From positions 1 to 33,336 of the forward strand of contig JAZODH010000085.1 of NCBI GenBank assembly GCA_045596925.1: 33,336 nucleotides of DNA, in the 5' to 3' direction. Source of the DNA: SIG710 sp045596925. GTDB taxonomy: Bacteria; Bacillota; Clostridia; Oscillospirales; CAG-272. This document shows positions 23,401-30,185 of the stretch, in pieces. The notes beneath the pieces were generated by a model, which was given only the letters and a program-made list of their open reading frames with translations, was not told the origin of the DNA and ran no database searches. Position numbers and translations under genes: made by a program. Numbering within the stretch: the stretch's first letter is position 1; each line of letters opens with the position of its first letter.

Positions 23401-26079
23401 ACGTTCCACGGCTGGTTTGCAGGTAACGTGACCGTCACCAATGGTCAGTTCACAATGCCCGACGAGGACGTGGTCTTCGTTGGCTACTTTGTAAGAAACG
23501 AAGCTCCCTACACCATCTCCCATTACTTCCAGCTTGAGGACGGCACATGGGGTGAGTCTCAGGTCTCCTATACCGTTGACTCCCACGAGGGAGAGAGTGT
23601 AAGCGCTGATTACGTAACCGTTGACGGCTATGTAAGCTACCCCGAGCACAACGATACGCTCACGTCGGGCGTGGTTCTGGCTAACGGCGCGCTTACCCTT
23701 AAGCTCTTCTACAAGAGAACGGCGTTCAAGGTTACTTACAAGTATGAGTCCCCGGTTCCTGCAGGCGCATCCGCACTTCCTGCTGAGACAACTCAGCTTC
23801 ACGGTGCAACCGTAACCGTTGCTCCCGCGGCTACCGCTCCCGGCTATACCTTCAGCGGTTGGTCGAGCGAGACTGTCACCATTGAGGACGGCAAGTTCAC
23901 GATGCCTCAGTCCGACGTCCTTCTCGTCGGCAGCTTCAAGGCGAACACGGACACCCCCTGGAGAGTTGAGCACTACAAGCAGAACCTTGACGGCTCCTAC
24001 AACTCCACTCCCGACGGCGTTGACAACTACGTCGGAACCACGGGATACCGCGTTTCCGCAACCTACCGTCAGTACGAGGGCTTCACTCCCGCTGAGAGCA
24101 ACGTCCTGATAGGTACGGTAACTTCTGCTCCCAACACTCTCGTGATCAAGCTTTACTACGAGAGAAATACATACGACGTTTACTACCGCTATATCGGCGT
24201 ACAGCCCGATGGAGCACCCGATATTGAAAAGTACGGCATCAAGGACGTTCCCTTTGGAACCTCGATCAACTTTGCCGCAAAGCCTACCCTTGAAAACCAC
24301 GAGTTTGAGGGCTGGATATCTCGCGAAGTCTCCACATCCTCTGCAAGCTTTACGATGCCTGCTATGGACGTTACTATCCTTGGCAGATTTGTAGAGAATG
24401 CAAGACTTACGGTTTCCTATGAGTATACGGGCACAGTTCCCGAAGGCGCCCCCGCGCTTCCCGCAACGACTTACCACCACCCCAAGGAGAATATCACCGT
24501 TGCAACTGCACCTGCAGTTCCCGGATACACCTTCTCCGGCTGGACCAGCGAGCAGGTGACCCCCGAGGGCGGTAAGTTCGATATGCCCGACGTGAACGTA
24601 ATCTTCACAGGCTCCTTCACCCCCAACACCGGCACGGGCTACAAGGTTGAGCACTACAAGCAGAATCTTGACGGCACATATCCCGCAACTGCCTCTGAAA
24701 CAGAGAATCTCACAGGCGAAACAGGCAAGACTGTAACTGCGGTGGCAAAGACCTATGAGGGCTTCACCGAGGATACGGGTTACGCAGGACGTATTCCTGC
24801 AGGCGTGATCGCAGCAGACGGATCTCTCGTGCTCAAGCTCTACTACAGCCGTAACTCCTATGAGGTTACTTACGTTTATACGGGCACGGTTCCCACAGAC
24901 GCAACTCCTCTCCCCGAAACGAAGACCTATAAGTACGGAGAAGAGGTTACGGTGGCTCCCGAGGCTGTGGCTGACGGCTATACCTTCATCGGCTGGAATA
25001 CTGCTGACGTAACGGTCAACGGCGGCAAGTTCACAATGCCCGCAAAGGATGTTGAATTCAGTGGCAGATTTGAGACGGTCGACACGAGCGGATACGTTCT
25101 CGTCAACAAGGTGGTCGTTGCTCCCAACGGATTTAAGATCACCACACCCTTCCAGTTCCAGCTCCAGAAGATCAGCAGCGGCGCGGTAACGGGCGTTTAC
25201 GAGCTGTTCTACGTAACTCCCGGCACTCCCACCATCCTTACTCTTGATCCCGGTCAGTACAAAATAACCGAGATCGGCGGCGACATGAGCGGATTTACAC
25301 ATTCCGTATTCTGTAATGTTAAGAACGGTATAATTGAGGTTAAGACGGGCGAGCGCACGAACGTGACCTTCACAAACACCTACGTTGCGGTCCAGCTTGA
25401 AAAGGATGATCACTTCGGTTACATCATCGGCTATCCCGACGGAACCGTAAGACCCGAGAACAATATCACCCGCGCAGAAGTGGCTACCATCTTCTTCCGT
25501 ATGCTCAAAGAAGAGAGCCGTAACAGGCTTTGGGCAACCACCAACACGTTCTCCGACGTATCGAGAGGCAACTGGTTTAACACAGCAATCTCCACTCTCC
25601 AGAACGCAGGCGTGCTTGACGGATATGCAGACGGCACCTTCCGTCCCAACGCTTACATTACGAGAGCAGAGCTTGTAAAGATCGCGGCGACCTTCTACGG
25701 AACGGCTGCGGGAATGCAGTCCCACTTCTCCGACACCTCCGCACACTGGGCGAACGATTTCATCGAAGCCGCACGCGAGCTGGGAATCGTTGACGGTTAT
25801 ACAGACGGCTCTTTCCGTCCTAACCAGTACGTGACCCGCGCCGAGGCGATGAAGATCATCAACCGCACCCTTGGCAGAGTTCCTCACGAGGATCACCTGC
25901 TTCCCAACATGATCAAGTGGATCGACAACAGCAACAAGAACAAGTGGTACTACGCTGACGTTCAGGAAGCTACCAACTCCCACATCTACGTTTGGGACGA
26001 GGAGTTTGAGAGATGGATCAGGATCCTTCCTGTTCGCGACTGGGCAGCACTTGAGCTTGGCTGGAATCGTGAGCACTGA
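20404..26079 (+). CDS. giant SLH-anchored surface protein: vWA domain, alternating A/B repeats, SpaA-like domain
   Basis: The 1891-residue protein is exported and probably held on the cell wall. A signal peptide (1-26) is followed by a von Willebrand A domain (about 84-450) with MIDAS residues in DVSGSM (91-96) and a later TDGS, and with a Tyr/Asn-rich insertion at about 113-180. Seven full SHIRT/InlB-like A repeats (starting near 644, 803, 957, 1107, 1256, 1333 and 1485, ending GGKFTMPxxDV) alternate with five B repeats of the VEHYxQxxDG type (near 722, 883, 1035, 1185, 1412). A SpaA-like domain ending NTYVAV (1563-1663) and three SLH domains (about 1667-1830) follow, then a Trp-rich tail. 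There is no LPXTG motif. It is probably an adhesin; the ligand is unknown. AAGGAG lies six bases before the ATG. Confidence 0.94.
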   Translation: MKQTKKLFAILMALAMIFVSVPYVSAVQTLSETRKMNDNQGDGIILYKDAVPHTEGGVPDGTIDIIIEAMTTGAVTNSERVIPTDIVLVLDVSGSMDDTDSHMVDTYTEVLGTSFTYWFNTYYGFNNTNTYYILVDGEYVSVSRSNVDDNNYYYYRYRNGSSWVYVYPELNAGVAANRSENYPVYQFYRRTTQTITSSKTKMEHLQDAVKNFIDQTLASNAGIANDKDKHRISIVKFATDAYYSGSGSTQDANRTAVGNDFNGDGYNYTQIVEELTTVNASGAASLKSAVDSLEAAGATAIDYGLALAEHALFDDRSAEDIAGRHEIVVVFTDGSPTHWDSYDPAVAADAVNNAAALKDENVGVYVISVAANADASQLGTDQTNQFCHYVSSNYPNASASGNTINAGTGNPTAGYYWVPDDVLTLDAIFESVLDQVGTPTIELGTSAAVIDSLTPYFTLPDGTNSITLQTVAKTADDWGTPVVDRSLTATVVGSQIKVSGFDFDANYISATPRDGSFYGKMLRIVINVTPDYSVVDGRSASIAAAGGYVETNLGNAAVLDSTQTPVAVVESPGVTLNKVTYMLDGSVYKTFYRFPGSENTVLPKHANDDVATYTEWTTTDVTVTGGAFTMPSDDVVFNATSTKIDYTVSYEFRGTVPAGAQLPAGGTHKTGDTVTVAAEPQVTGYVFTGWQAAEVAIDGGKFTMPSRNVTLIGSFAPSNTVAYKVEHYLQGVDGEFPADPSDFHYHYDGTTGETVSAVIMEYPQFTYAATVTTPSNITYTSVPSGTVEADGSLVLKLYYIRNVHKVTYKYDGTVPQGAPELPDEKSHRTGETVTLADAPTLQGYTFVGWASDGADVIINGGKILMPDRDVVLHGFFLENGDTKYTVEHYLESDTDGVYEATPAETTEHEGKTNAPVVGEPISFEGYTYNATKSAPTAQGNILPDGSLILKLYYDKTPYKVTYRFTGVTPVGGFPALPAETVHHMDDTVAVEAVPAVTGYTFHGWFAGNVTVTNGQFTMPDEDVVFVGYFVRNEAPYTISHYFQLEDGTWGESQVSYTVDSHEGESVSADYVTVDGYVSYPEHNDTLTSGVVLANGALTLKLFYKRTAFKVTYKYESPVPAGASALPAETTQLHGATVTVAPAATAPGYTFSGWSSETVTIEDGKFTMPQSDVLLVGSFKANTDTPWRVEHYKQNLDGSYNSTPDGVDNYVGTTGYRVSATYRQYEGFTPAESNVLIGTVTSAPNTLVIKLYYERNTYDVYYRYIGVQPDGAPDIEKYGIKDVPFGTSINFAAKPTLENHEFEGWISREVSTSSASFTMPAMDVTILGRFVENARLTVSYEYTGTVPEGAPALPATTYHHPKENITVATAPAVPGYTFSGWTSEQVTPEGGKFDMPDVNVIFTGSFTPNTGTGYKVEHYKQNLDGTYPATASETENLTGETGKTVTAVAKTYEGFTEDTGYAGRIPAGVIAADGSLVLKLYYSRNSYEVTYVYTGTVPTDATPLPETKTYKYGEEVTVAPEAVADGYTFIGWNTADVTVNGGKFTMPAKDVEFSGRFETVDTSGYVLVNKVVVAPNGFKITTPFQFQLQKISSGAVTGVYELFYVTPGTPTILTLDPGQYKITEIGGDMSGFTHSVFCNVKNGIIEVKTGERTNVTFTNTYVAVQLEKDDHFGYIIGYPDGTVRPENNITRAEVATIFFRMLKEESRNRLWATTNTFSDVSRGNWFNTAISTLQNAGVLDGYADGTFRPNAYITRAELVKIAATFYGTAAGMQSHFSDTSAHWANDFIEAARELGIVDGYTDGSFRPNQYVTRAEAMKIINRTLGRVPHEDHLLPNMIKWIDNSNKNKWYYADVQEATNSHIYVWDEEFERWIRILPVRDWAALELGWNREH
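22330..25080 (+). repeat. tandem A/B repeat region inside the surface-protein gene
   Basis: Within the surface-protein gene, twelve repeat units run A1 B1 A2 B2 A3 B3 A4 B4 A5 A6 B5 A7, each about 70-80 codons. A divergent partial A unit (about codons 574-642) precedes them. Units are diverged at DNA level, so the array is old rather than freshly amplified. A5 and A6 are adjacent with no B between, which marks a lost B unit or a junction. Confidence 0.8.
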
Positions 26080-26101
26080 TAAAATTCCCCAAAATAATCT
26101 T

Positions 26102-26135
26102 ACGGGGTCGCTTCGAGAGAAGCGGCCCCGTTTTT
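26102..26135 (+). terminator. terminator after the surface-protein gene
   Basis: A 13-bp stem (ACGGGGTCGCTTC with one T-G pair) and GAGA loop are followed by TTTTT. Confidence 0.92.
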
Positions 26136-26146
26136 ATAAAAATCGG

Positions 26147-26175
26147 TTGACTTGACGGACTGTTTGTGGTATTAT
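26147..26175 (+). promoter_or_regulatory. promoter of the YitT operon
   Basis: TTGACT (26147-26152), a 17-bp spacer and TATTAT (26170-26175) lie about 55 bp before the GTG start. Confidence 0.72.
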
Positions 26176-26231
26176 TTTCTTGTGCGAGGAATATTCCTTG
26201 ACGGATATATTTATGCAAAAGAGGTAATTTT

Positions 26232-27089
26232 GTGTCAAAGTCGGGTTTTTTAAAGAATTTTAAGGATTTCGTTGTAATAACCTTTGGCGTTTTGCTGGCG
26301 GCGGCATCGATATTTTTCTTTATGATGCCGAGCAACGTAGTTGTGGGAAGCGCGTCGGCACTTGCCATGGTCATCAGCAATTTCGTGCCCTTGCAGGTGT
26401 CGGTCATCAACCTGATAATCAACGTGGTCCTGCTGATCATAGGATTTCTTCTGATAGGGCCGGAATTCGGAGCAAAGACGGTCTACGCGGCAATTATGCT
26501 GCCTGTTTTTATCGGCGTTTTTGAGTTTGTTTTTCCCAATTTCAAGTCTTTGACACAGGATCCCGTGCTTGACACGCTGTGCTACATTTTGGTGGTCAGC
26601 ATGGCCATGGCAATATTGTTTTCCTGCAACGCCTCGTCGGGCGGACTTGACATAGTGGCAAAGATAATCAACAAATTTTTCAACCTGGAGCTTGGGAAGG
26701 CCTATTCGCTGTCGGGAATAGCGGTAGCGCTGAGCGCGGCGTTCTGCTATGACACAAAGACGGTTATTCTCTCGATTCTGGGAACGTATTTCGGCGGAAT
26801 CGTGGTGGACCACTTTATTTTCGGCCTGAACATCAAGCGCCGTGTGTGCGTGATATCTCCAAAGCTTGACGAGATCGTGGACTATATTCTTCACGAGCTT
26901 CACAGCGGTGCGACCTTGAACGAGATAACGGGCGCATATGATAATACTACCCGTCGGGAAGTGATTACAATCGTTGACAAGAACGAATACCGCCGTTTGA
27001 TGGATTTCGTGCGAAAGACAGACCCCAAGGCGTTCGTGACCGTTTATTCGGTGAGCGAGATACGTTATCAGCCCAAGGTTAAAAAGTAG
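26232..27089 (+). CDS. YitT family membrane protein with DUF2179 domain
   Basis: The 285-residue protein has five hydrophobic segments in the first about 195 residues (including NVVVGSASALAMVISNF and the SSGGLDIVAKIIN loop) and a soluble C-terminal DUF2179-type domain (about 200-280: RRVCVISPKLDEIVDYIL, GATLNEITGAYDN, RREVITIVDKNEYRRL). This is the usual architecture and length of the YitT family, widespread in Bacillota and of unproven molecular function. The start is GTG at 26232, with GAGGT six bases upstream; no ATG fits. The zinc-ribbon membrane protein follows 14 bp after the stop with its ribosome binding site next to that stop, so the two form an operon. Confidence 0.93.
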   Translation: MSKSGFLKNFKDFVVITFGVLLAAASIFFFMMPSNVVVGSASALAMVISNFVPLQVSVINLIINVVLLIIGFLLIGPEFGAKTVYAAIMLPVFIGVFEFVFPNFKSLTQDPVLDTLCYILVVSMAMAILFSCNASSGGLDIVAKIINKFFNLELGKAYSLSGIAVALSAAFCYDTKTVILSILGTYFGGIVVDHFIFGLNIKRRVCVISPKLDEIVDYILHELHSGATLNEITGAYDNTTRREVITIVDKNEYRRLMDFVRKTDPKAFVTVYSVSEIRYQPKVKK

Positions 27090-27103
27090 GAAAGGATTTT
27101 GAT

Positions 27104-27481
27104 ATGAAGAGTATTAAACCGGGACGCGGACCGTCCATGATGGGCGGAGTCATTGGAATATTCATGATCGGTTTCGGCATTGTCTGGACCGTTCTGGCAT
27201 CGCAGGCGAGCGGTATTTTTGCCCTGTTCGGCGTGCTCTGGACGGGTATGGCGGTGGTTATGACGGTGTATAATTTCAAGAACGCCACGGGCAAAAACCG
27301 ATATTCTGCATACGATATCACCGATGCCCACGAGGAACCTGATCCGCTGAACGAGCGGTTTGGCGGACAGCCCACGGTACAGAAGACGAGTGAAACGGAG
27401 AACAAGTTTTGCCCGTGGTGCGGAACTCCTTTGGCTGAGGATTTTGAGTATTGCAACAACTGCGGGAAAAAGTTGCCGTGA
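27104..27481 (+). CDS. small membrane protein with C-terminal zinc ribbon
   Basis: The 125-residue protein has two closely spaced hydrophobic helices (about 12-32 and 36-56), a polar linker and a C-terminal zinc ribbon with C103, C106, C117 and C120 (CPWCG and CNNCG). Such zinc-ribbon membrane proteins are common in Clostridia and have no assigned function. AAAGGA precedes the ATG at 27104. It is co-transcribed with the YitT gene and ends at a strong terminator, so a joint role with YitT is a reasonable guess only. Confidence 0.88.
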   Translation: MKSIKPGRGPSMMGGVIGIFMIGFGIVWTVLASQASGIFALFGVLWTGMAVVMTVYNFKNATGKNRYSAYDITDAHEEPDPLNERFGGQPTVQKTSETENKFCPWCGTPLAEDFEYCNNCGKKLP

Positions 27482-27487
27482 AAAAAT

Positions 27488-27515
27488 AAAAGAGGAGGGG
27501 AATCCCTCCTCTTTT
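27488..27515. terminator. terminator of the YitT operon
   Basis: A 12-bp perfect stem (AAAAGAGGAGGG and complement) with a 4-base loop and T-rich right arm begins six bases after the stop codon. Confidence 0.9.
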
Positions 27516-27780
27516 CTGTGCAGACAGGCGTTCTCGTCTGTCGTCCGTGTCAGTGTGAACGGTTTATTTGTAGGGGTCGACGTCCTCGGCGACCCGCAAC
27601 AGTGCAGACGCGTTCAAACGCTATGTGCTTGAGTGGTTATTCATCGTGGAGTTTGCAGCGGAAACAGCCGGATTCAGAACCATCATTTGCGCCAAAGTTC
27701 AGTTAAGGTCGAAAGCCCACAAAGCTCAAATTGTTCAAGCGCGAAGCGCTTGAGTGGTCCTGAATCGTAGAGTTTTCAGC
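27516..27780. other. gene-free region with nested repeats
   Basis: This 265-bp stretch has no supportable gene. It contains a near-repeat GTGCAGAC(AG)GCGTTC at 27519 and 27603 that brackets a small hairpin segment (TAGGGGTCG, then CGACCCGC), a partial tRNA-Val 3' end at 27660-27683, and two related copies of a segment with CACTCAAGC on the minus strand (around 27629-27659 and 27746-27780), the second with a CAAGCG/CGCTTG hairpin. Confidence 0.6.
27660..27683 (-). pseudogene. partial tRNA-Val 3'-end copy
   Basis: The 24 bases match the T arm and 3' acceptor strand of the tRNA-Val at 27820-27896, with one substitution and one extra base in the T loop. They lie exactly 164 bp from the corresponding bases of the intact gene and have no 5' half. 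Confidence 0.7.
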
Positions 27781-27820
27781 AAAAGGAAAGAGGAATGGTA
27801 AACCATTCCTCTTTCCTTTT
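27781..27820 (-). terminator. terminator of tRNA-Val
   Basis: An 18-bp perfect stem (AAAAGGAAAGAGGAATGG and complement) with a TAAA loop directly abuts the tRNA 3' end and ends in TTTT on the minus strand. Confidence 0.88.
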
Positions 27821-27896
27821 GGTGGAAACAGCTGGATTCGAACCAGCGACCCCTTGCATGTCAAGCAAGTACTCTAACCATCTGAGCTATGCTTCC
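27820..27896 (-). tRNA. tRNA-Val (GAC anticodon)
   Basis: A full cloverleaf reads on the minus strand: acceptor GGAAGCA / TGTTTCC, D stem GCTC / GAGT, anticodon stem CTTGC / GCAAG with loop TTGACAT (anticodon GAC), variable GGGTC, and T arm GCTGG TTCGAAT CCAGC. Discriminator A and CCA are encoded. The gene stands alone, with its own promoter and terminator. Confidence 0.96.
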
Positions 27897-27911
27897 GTTC
27901 CGTGCCCAAGT

Positions 27912-27940
27912 ATTGTATCACATTTTTTTGTAAAAGTCAA
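27912..27940 (-). promoter_or_regulatory. promoter of tRNA-Val
   Basis: On the minus strand, TTGACT (27940-27935), a 17-bp spacer and TACAAT (27917-27912) lie about 15 bp before the mature tRNA 5' end. Confidence 0.85.
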
Positions 27941-27986
27941 TACCTTTCCGAATTTTTGGCGGATGGATGCGGACAATCTTCAGGGG

Positions 27987-28015
27987 TTGCAAACGACCGA
28001 TGCTTGTGATATAAT
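27987..28015 (+). promoter_or_regulatory. promoter of the P-loop kinase/GNAT pair
   Basis: TTGCAA (27987-27992), a 17-bp spacer and TATAAT (28010-28015). The 5' leader of about 55 bases contains GAAAGG, but it is 17 bases from the ATG. Confidence 0.75.
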
Positions 28016-28077
28016 GATTTCTATGATACCGTGCCGGGACGAGATCGGCAAATTGAAAGGGATTTTTTGCTTTAAGT

Positions 28078-28572
28078 ATGAAAAAAGTAATCGTTATCGG
28101 CTGCCCCGGGTCGGGGAAAACCACCTTTGCCGAGAAGCTGAAGGACAAAACGGGTTTGCCGCTTTATTACCTCGATGCCATCTGGCATAAGCCGGACAAA
28201 ACTCATATTCCAAGAGAAGAATTTGACGCGCACCTGTCGGAGATACTTGCGCTTGACGAGTGGATCATAGACGGAAACTACGGCAGAACCATAGAGCGTC
28301 GGATCTCGGCGTGCGACACGGTCTTTCTCTTTGATCTGCCCGTTGAGGTCTGCCTTGAGGGCGCCATTTCCCGTCTTGGCAAAAAGCGCTACGATATGCC
28401 CTGGATCGAGATCGAACTTGACCCACAATTTAAAAAAGAGATCGAGGAATTTCCTGTGAAAAATCTGCCTGCAATATACGAGTTGATCGAGAAATATAAG
28501 GACGGTCGGACTGTTGTGATTTTCCGAAGTCGCGAACAAGCGGATGAATTTTTGAAAGGAGAAGAGTTATGA
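28078..28572 (+). CDS. P-loop kinase-like protein (AAA_17 / FlaR-type 'topology modulation' family)
   Basis: The 164-residue protein is a small nucleoside-kinase-like P-loop NTPase. Walker A is GCPGSGKTT (8-16), followed by YLDAIWHKPD (about 30-39), an IIDGNYG motif (about 62-68) and a lid-like Arg-rich region (GRTIERRIS). This pattern fits proteins annotated as adenylate-kinase-like or topology modulation proteins; the true phosphate acceptor is unknown. The ATG at 28078 has no close ribosome binding site (GAAAGG is 17 bases away), so translation may be weak, but an in-frame stop excludes an earlier start. The stop overlaps the ATG of the acetyltransferase gene (ATGA), making a coupled pair. 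Confidence 0.9.
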   Translation: MKKVIVIGCPGSGKTTFAEKLKDKTGLPLYYLDAIWHKPDKTHIPREEFDAHLSEILALDEWIIDGNYGRTIERRISACDTVFLFDLPVEVCLEGAISRLGKKRYDMPWIEIELDPQFKKEIEEFPVKNLPAIYELIEKYKDGRTVVIFRSREQADEFLKGEEL

Positions 28573-29129
28573 TATTACAAACAAAACGTCTCATCCTACG
28601 CCCGTGGTGCGAGGATGACGCGGAAAACTTATACAAATATGCAAGCGACCCCGAGGTAGGCCCGTGGGCAGGGTGGCCGCCGCACAAAAGCGTTGAGGAA
28701 AGCCGCGAAATCATTCGGAACGTGCTTTCCGCGCCCGAGACTTATGCGGTCTGCCTGAAGGAGAACGGCATGGCAGTGGGCAGTATTGGTTTAAAGACGG
28801 GGGATGCCACCGACATGACCGACCGCGACGACGAGTGTGAGCTTGGCTACTGGATCGGCAAACCCTTTTGGGGGCAGGGTCTGATTCCCGAGGCCTCCCG
28901 CGAGCTTCTTCGACACGCTTTCGAAGATCTGGGAATGAAGCGCGTTTGGTGCGGATATTACGACGGAAACGCAAAGAGCCGCCGAGTGCAGGAAAAGCTT
29001 GGATTTGTTTACCATCACACCACCGAGGGCCTGGAGGTCAGGCTGATGAACGAAATCCGCACGGGTCACGTTATGCTCATGACCCGGGAGACGTGGGAAA
29101 CACGCACGGATAACACCTTTGACAAATGA
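28569..29129 (+). CDS. GNAT acetyltransferase (RimJ/RimL-like)
   Basis: The 186-residue protein is a GCN5-related N-acetyltransferase using acetyl-CoA. It begins with the strand ILQTKRLILRPWCEDD typical of RimJ/RimL relatives, has the central ELGYWIGKPFWGQGLIPEA motif (acetyl-CoA pyrophosphate-binding region, about 91-109), and a later SRRVQEKLGF motif (about 137-146). The substrate may be a protein N-terminus, an antibiotic or a small amine; it cannot be told. AAAGGAG lies six bases before the ATG, which overlaps the stop of the kinase gene, so the two are translated together. Confidence 0.93.
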   Translation: MILQTKRLILRPWCEDDAENLYKYASDPEVGPWAGWPPHKSVEESREIIRNVLSAPETYAVCLKENGMAVGSIGLKTGDATDMTDRDDECELGYWIGKPFWGQGLIPEASRELLRHAFEDLGMKRVWCGYYDGNAKSRRVQEKLGFVYHHTTEGLEVRLMNEIRTGHVMLMTRETWETRTDNTFDK

Positions 29130-29135
29130 GGACGT

Positions 29136-29176
29136 CCCCGTCCCTCTCTGCCTTGGCAGAGAGGGACGGGGATTTT
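29136..29176 (+). terminator. terminator of the kinase/GNAT operon
   Basis: A 17-bp GC-rich stem (CCCCGTCCCTCTCTGCC and complement) is followed by ATTTT, six bases after the stop codon. Confidence 0.9.
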
Positions 29177-29212
29177 AACATTCAAACCATCATGTGCTAC
29201 CCATGACAGGCA

Positions 29213-29899
29213 TCAGCTTATTTGTGTGATTACAAGATGCGCGGAAACGGGGCGAGTTCCGCCTGCAAGAGGTGTGATAGTAAGCGCGGAAGCGTTGCCC
29301 GCAGGATTGCGGACTGTGAGAACCGAATTGACCGCTGTCGTTGTTACCACAGCCATACCCACGATCTGCGACGTTCCCGTGGCGCGTCCGGCGACGGTGT
29401 ATTCCAAGTCTTGCCCGTCAAGAGTGAGGACGAGTTGTCCCGGCTCGGTGACGCTTACCTGGAACAGGATCTGATAGGTTCCAATGGGACCGAGATTAAA
29501 CGAGGACGGACCGAGGCGTCCGATATTCGTGTTGGCGATCGGACCGTTTTGAGGGAAGCTGACATCGGTTCCGGGAGCAACCGTTGCCGAGTTATCGGGC
29601 GGCATCAATGCGTAAAAATCTGCATAGCTCAATACACCGCCGGGAAGTCCCTGCGGTCCCTGCGCGCCCGTTTCACCTACAGGACCCTGCGGACCGACAG
29701 GACCTTGGGGACCTACGGGACCCGTAGCACCCACGGGACCTTGCGGACCTTGCGGTCCCTGGGGACCGAGTGGACAGACTACGCACGGATTTTCGTCATT
29801 ATCATCATCGCAACAAGGGCGTGGTCTTTGACAGTTTGGTTGACAGTTATTGCAGTTGCATCCATTGTTACGGCGCATAAAAGGATTTTGTCTGTTCAT
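29213..29899 (-). CDS. BclA-like collagen-repeat protein
   Basis: The 228-residue protein has a Cys-rich N-terminus (eight Cys between 14 and 42), a collagen-like run of 14 Gly-X-Y triplets (about 45-87, mostly GPQ and GPV) and a C-terminal beta-rich, TNF-like domain of BclA_C type (about 92-228, with the family motif YALMPPDNSATVAPGT). Such trimeric proteins decorate the spore exosporium in Bacillus and Clostridia. There is no signal peptide, which fits assembly on the forming spore from the mother cell, although that is inference. The start at 29899 is chosen because AAAGGAGG lies seven bases upstream; an ATG at 29932 would put that site inside the coding region. No clear sigma-A -35 box is seen upstream, so a sporulation sigma factor is possible. 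Confidence 0.93.
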   Translation of the reverse strand: MNRQNPFMRRNNGCNCNNCQPNCQRPRPCCDDDNDENPCVVCPLGPQGPQGPQGPVGATGPVGPQGPVGPQGPVGETGAQGPQGLPGGVLSYADFYALMPPDNSATVAPGTDVSFPQNGPIANTNIGRLGPSSFNLGPIGTYQILFQVSVTEPGQLVLTLDGQDLEYTVAGRATGTSQIVGMAVVTTTAVNSVLTVRNPAGNASALTITPLAGGTRPVSAHLVITQIS

Positions 29900-30024
29900 A
29901 GAAATACCTCCTTTATAGATTTGGTGCACCATTACATTATATGTCGATTTTTGTCGAGGAGATGCTGTATGATGGGAATGAGCGCAATCATAAAAGAAGC
30001 CGTTTTTCTTTTGCTGGAGGTTTG

Positions 30025-30050
30025 CCAGAATGACAGGATTTGCGAACCAA
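30025..30050 (-). pseudogene. partial tRNA-Pro 3'-end copy
   Basis: The segment matches the T arm and 3' acceptor strand of the tRNA-Pro at 30185-30260 (GAATGACAGGATTT shared exactly, then GAACC), with two extra bases in the T loop and one change in the acceptor. It lies 163 bp from the corresponding bases of the intact gene and has no 5' half. Confidence 0.7.
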
Positions 30051-30147
30051 TATTTGCGCTAAAGCTTGGCGGAAATTGCTTACATATCACAGCGCAAATC
30101 GATCAAATGCTGAAGCATTTGAGAGGTTCGAATCAGTGAGATCAACG
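30051..30147. repeat. tRNA-associated repeat segment beside tRNA-Pro
   Basis: Between the partial tRNA copy and the tRNA terminator, this segment shares blocks with the corresponding region next to tRNA-Val. On the minus strand these are a GATTCGAACCTCTCAA block leading into a hairpin (CAAATGC / GCATTTG), and TTAGCGCAAAT followed by TGGTTC at the far end. Confidence 0.55.
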
Positions 30148-30185
30148 AATAAAGAAAAGGGGGAACAAGCCCCCTTTTCTTTATT
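30148..30185 (-). terminator. terminator of tRNA-Pro
   Basis: A 16-bp perfect stem (AATAAAGAAAAGGGGG and complement) with an AACAAG loop abuts the tRNA 3' end. Confidence 0.85.

Noticed and set aside
22141..25080. Direct repeats considered as a CRISPR or satellite array
   Set aside because: The units are coding repeats of 70-80 codons with diverged DNA, without identical repeats and spacers.
22555..26076. Very long (1173-codon) minus-strand open frame opposite the surface-protein gene
   Set aside because: It mirrors the codon bias of the sense repeats, has no start signal or recognised domain, and is explained by the strongly biased sense strand.
29183..29205. AACCATCATGTGC near the collagen gene, similar to the block beside the tRNA-Val remnant
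   Set aside because: Only about 11-13 bases agree and there is no adjacent tRNA, so chance similarity is likely.
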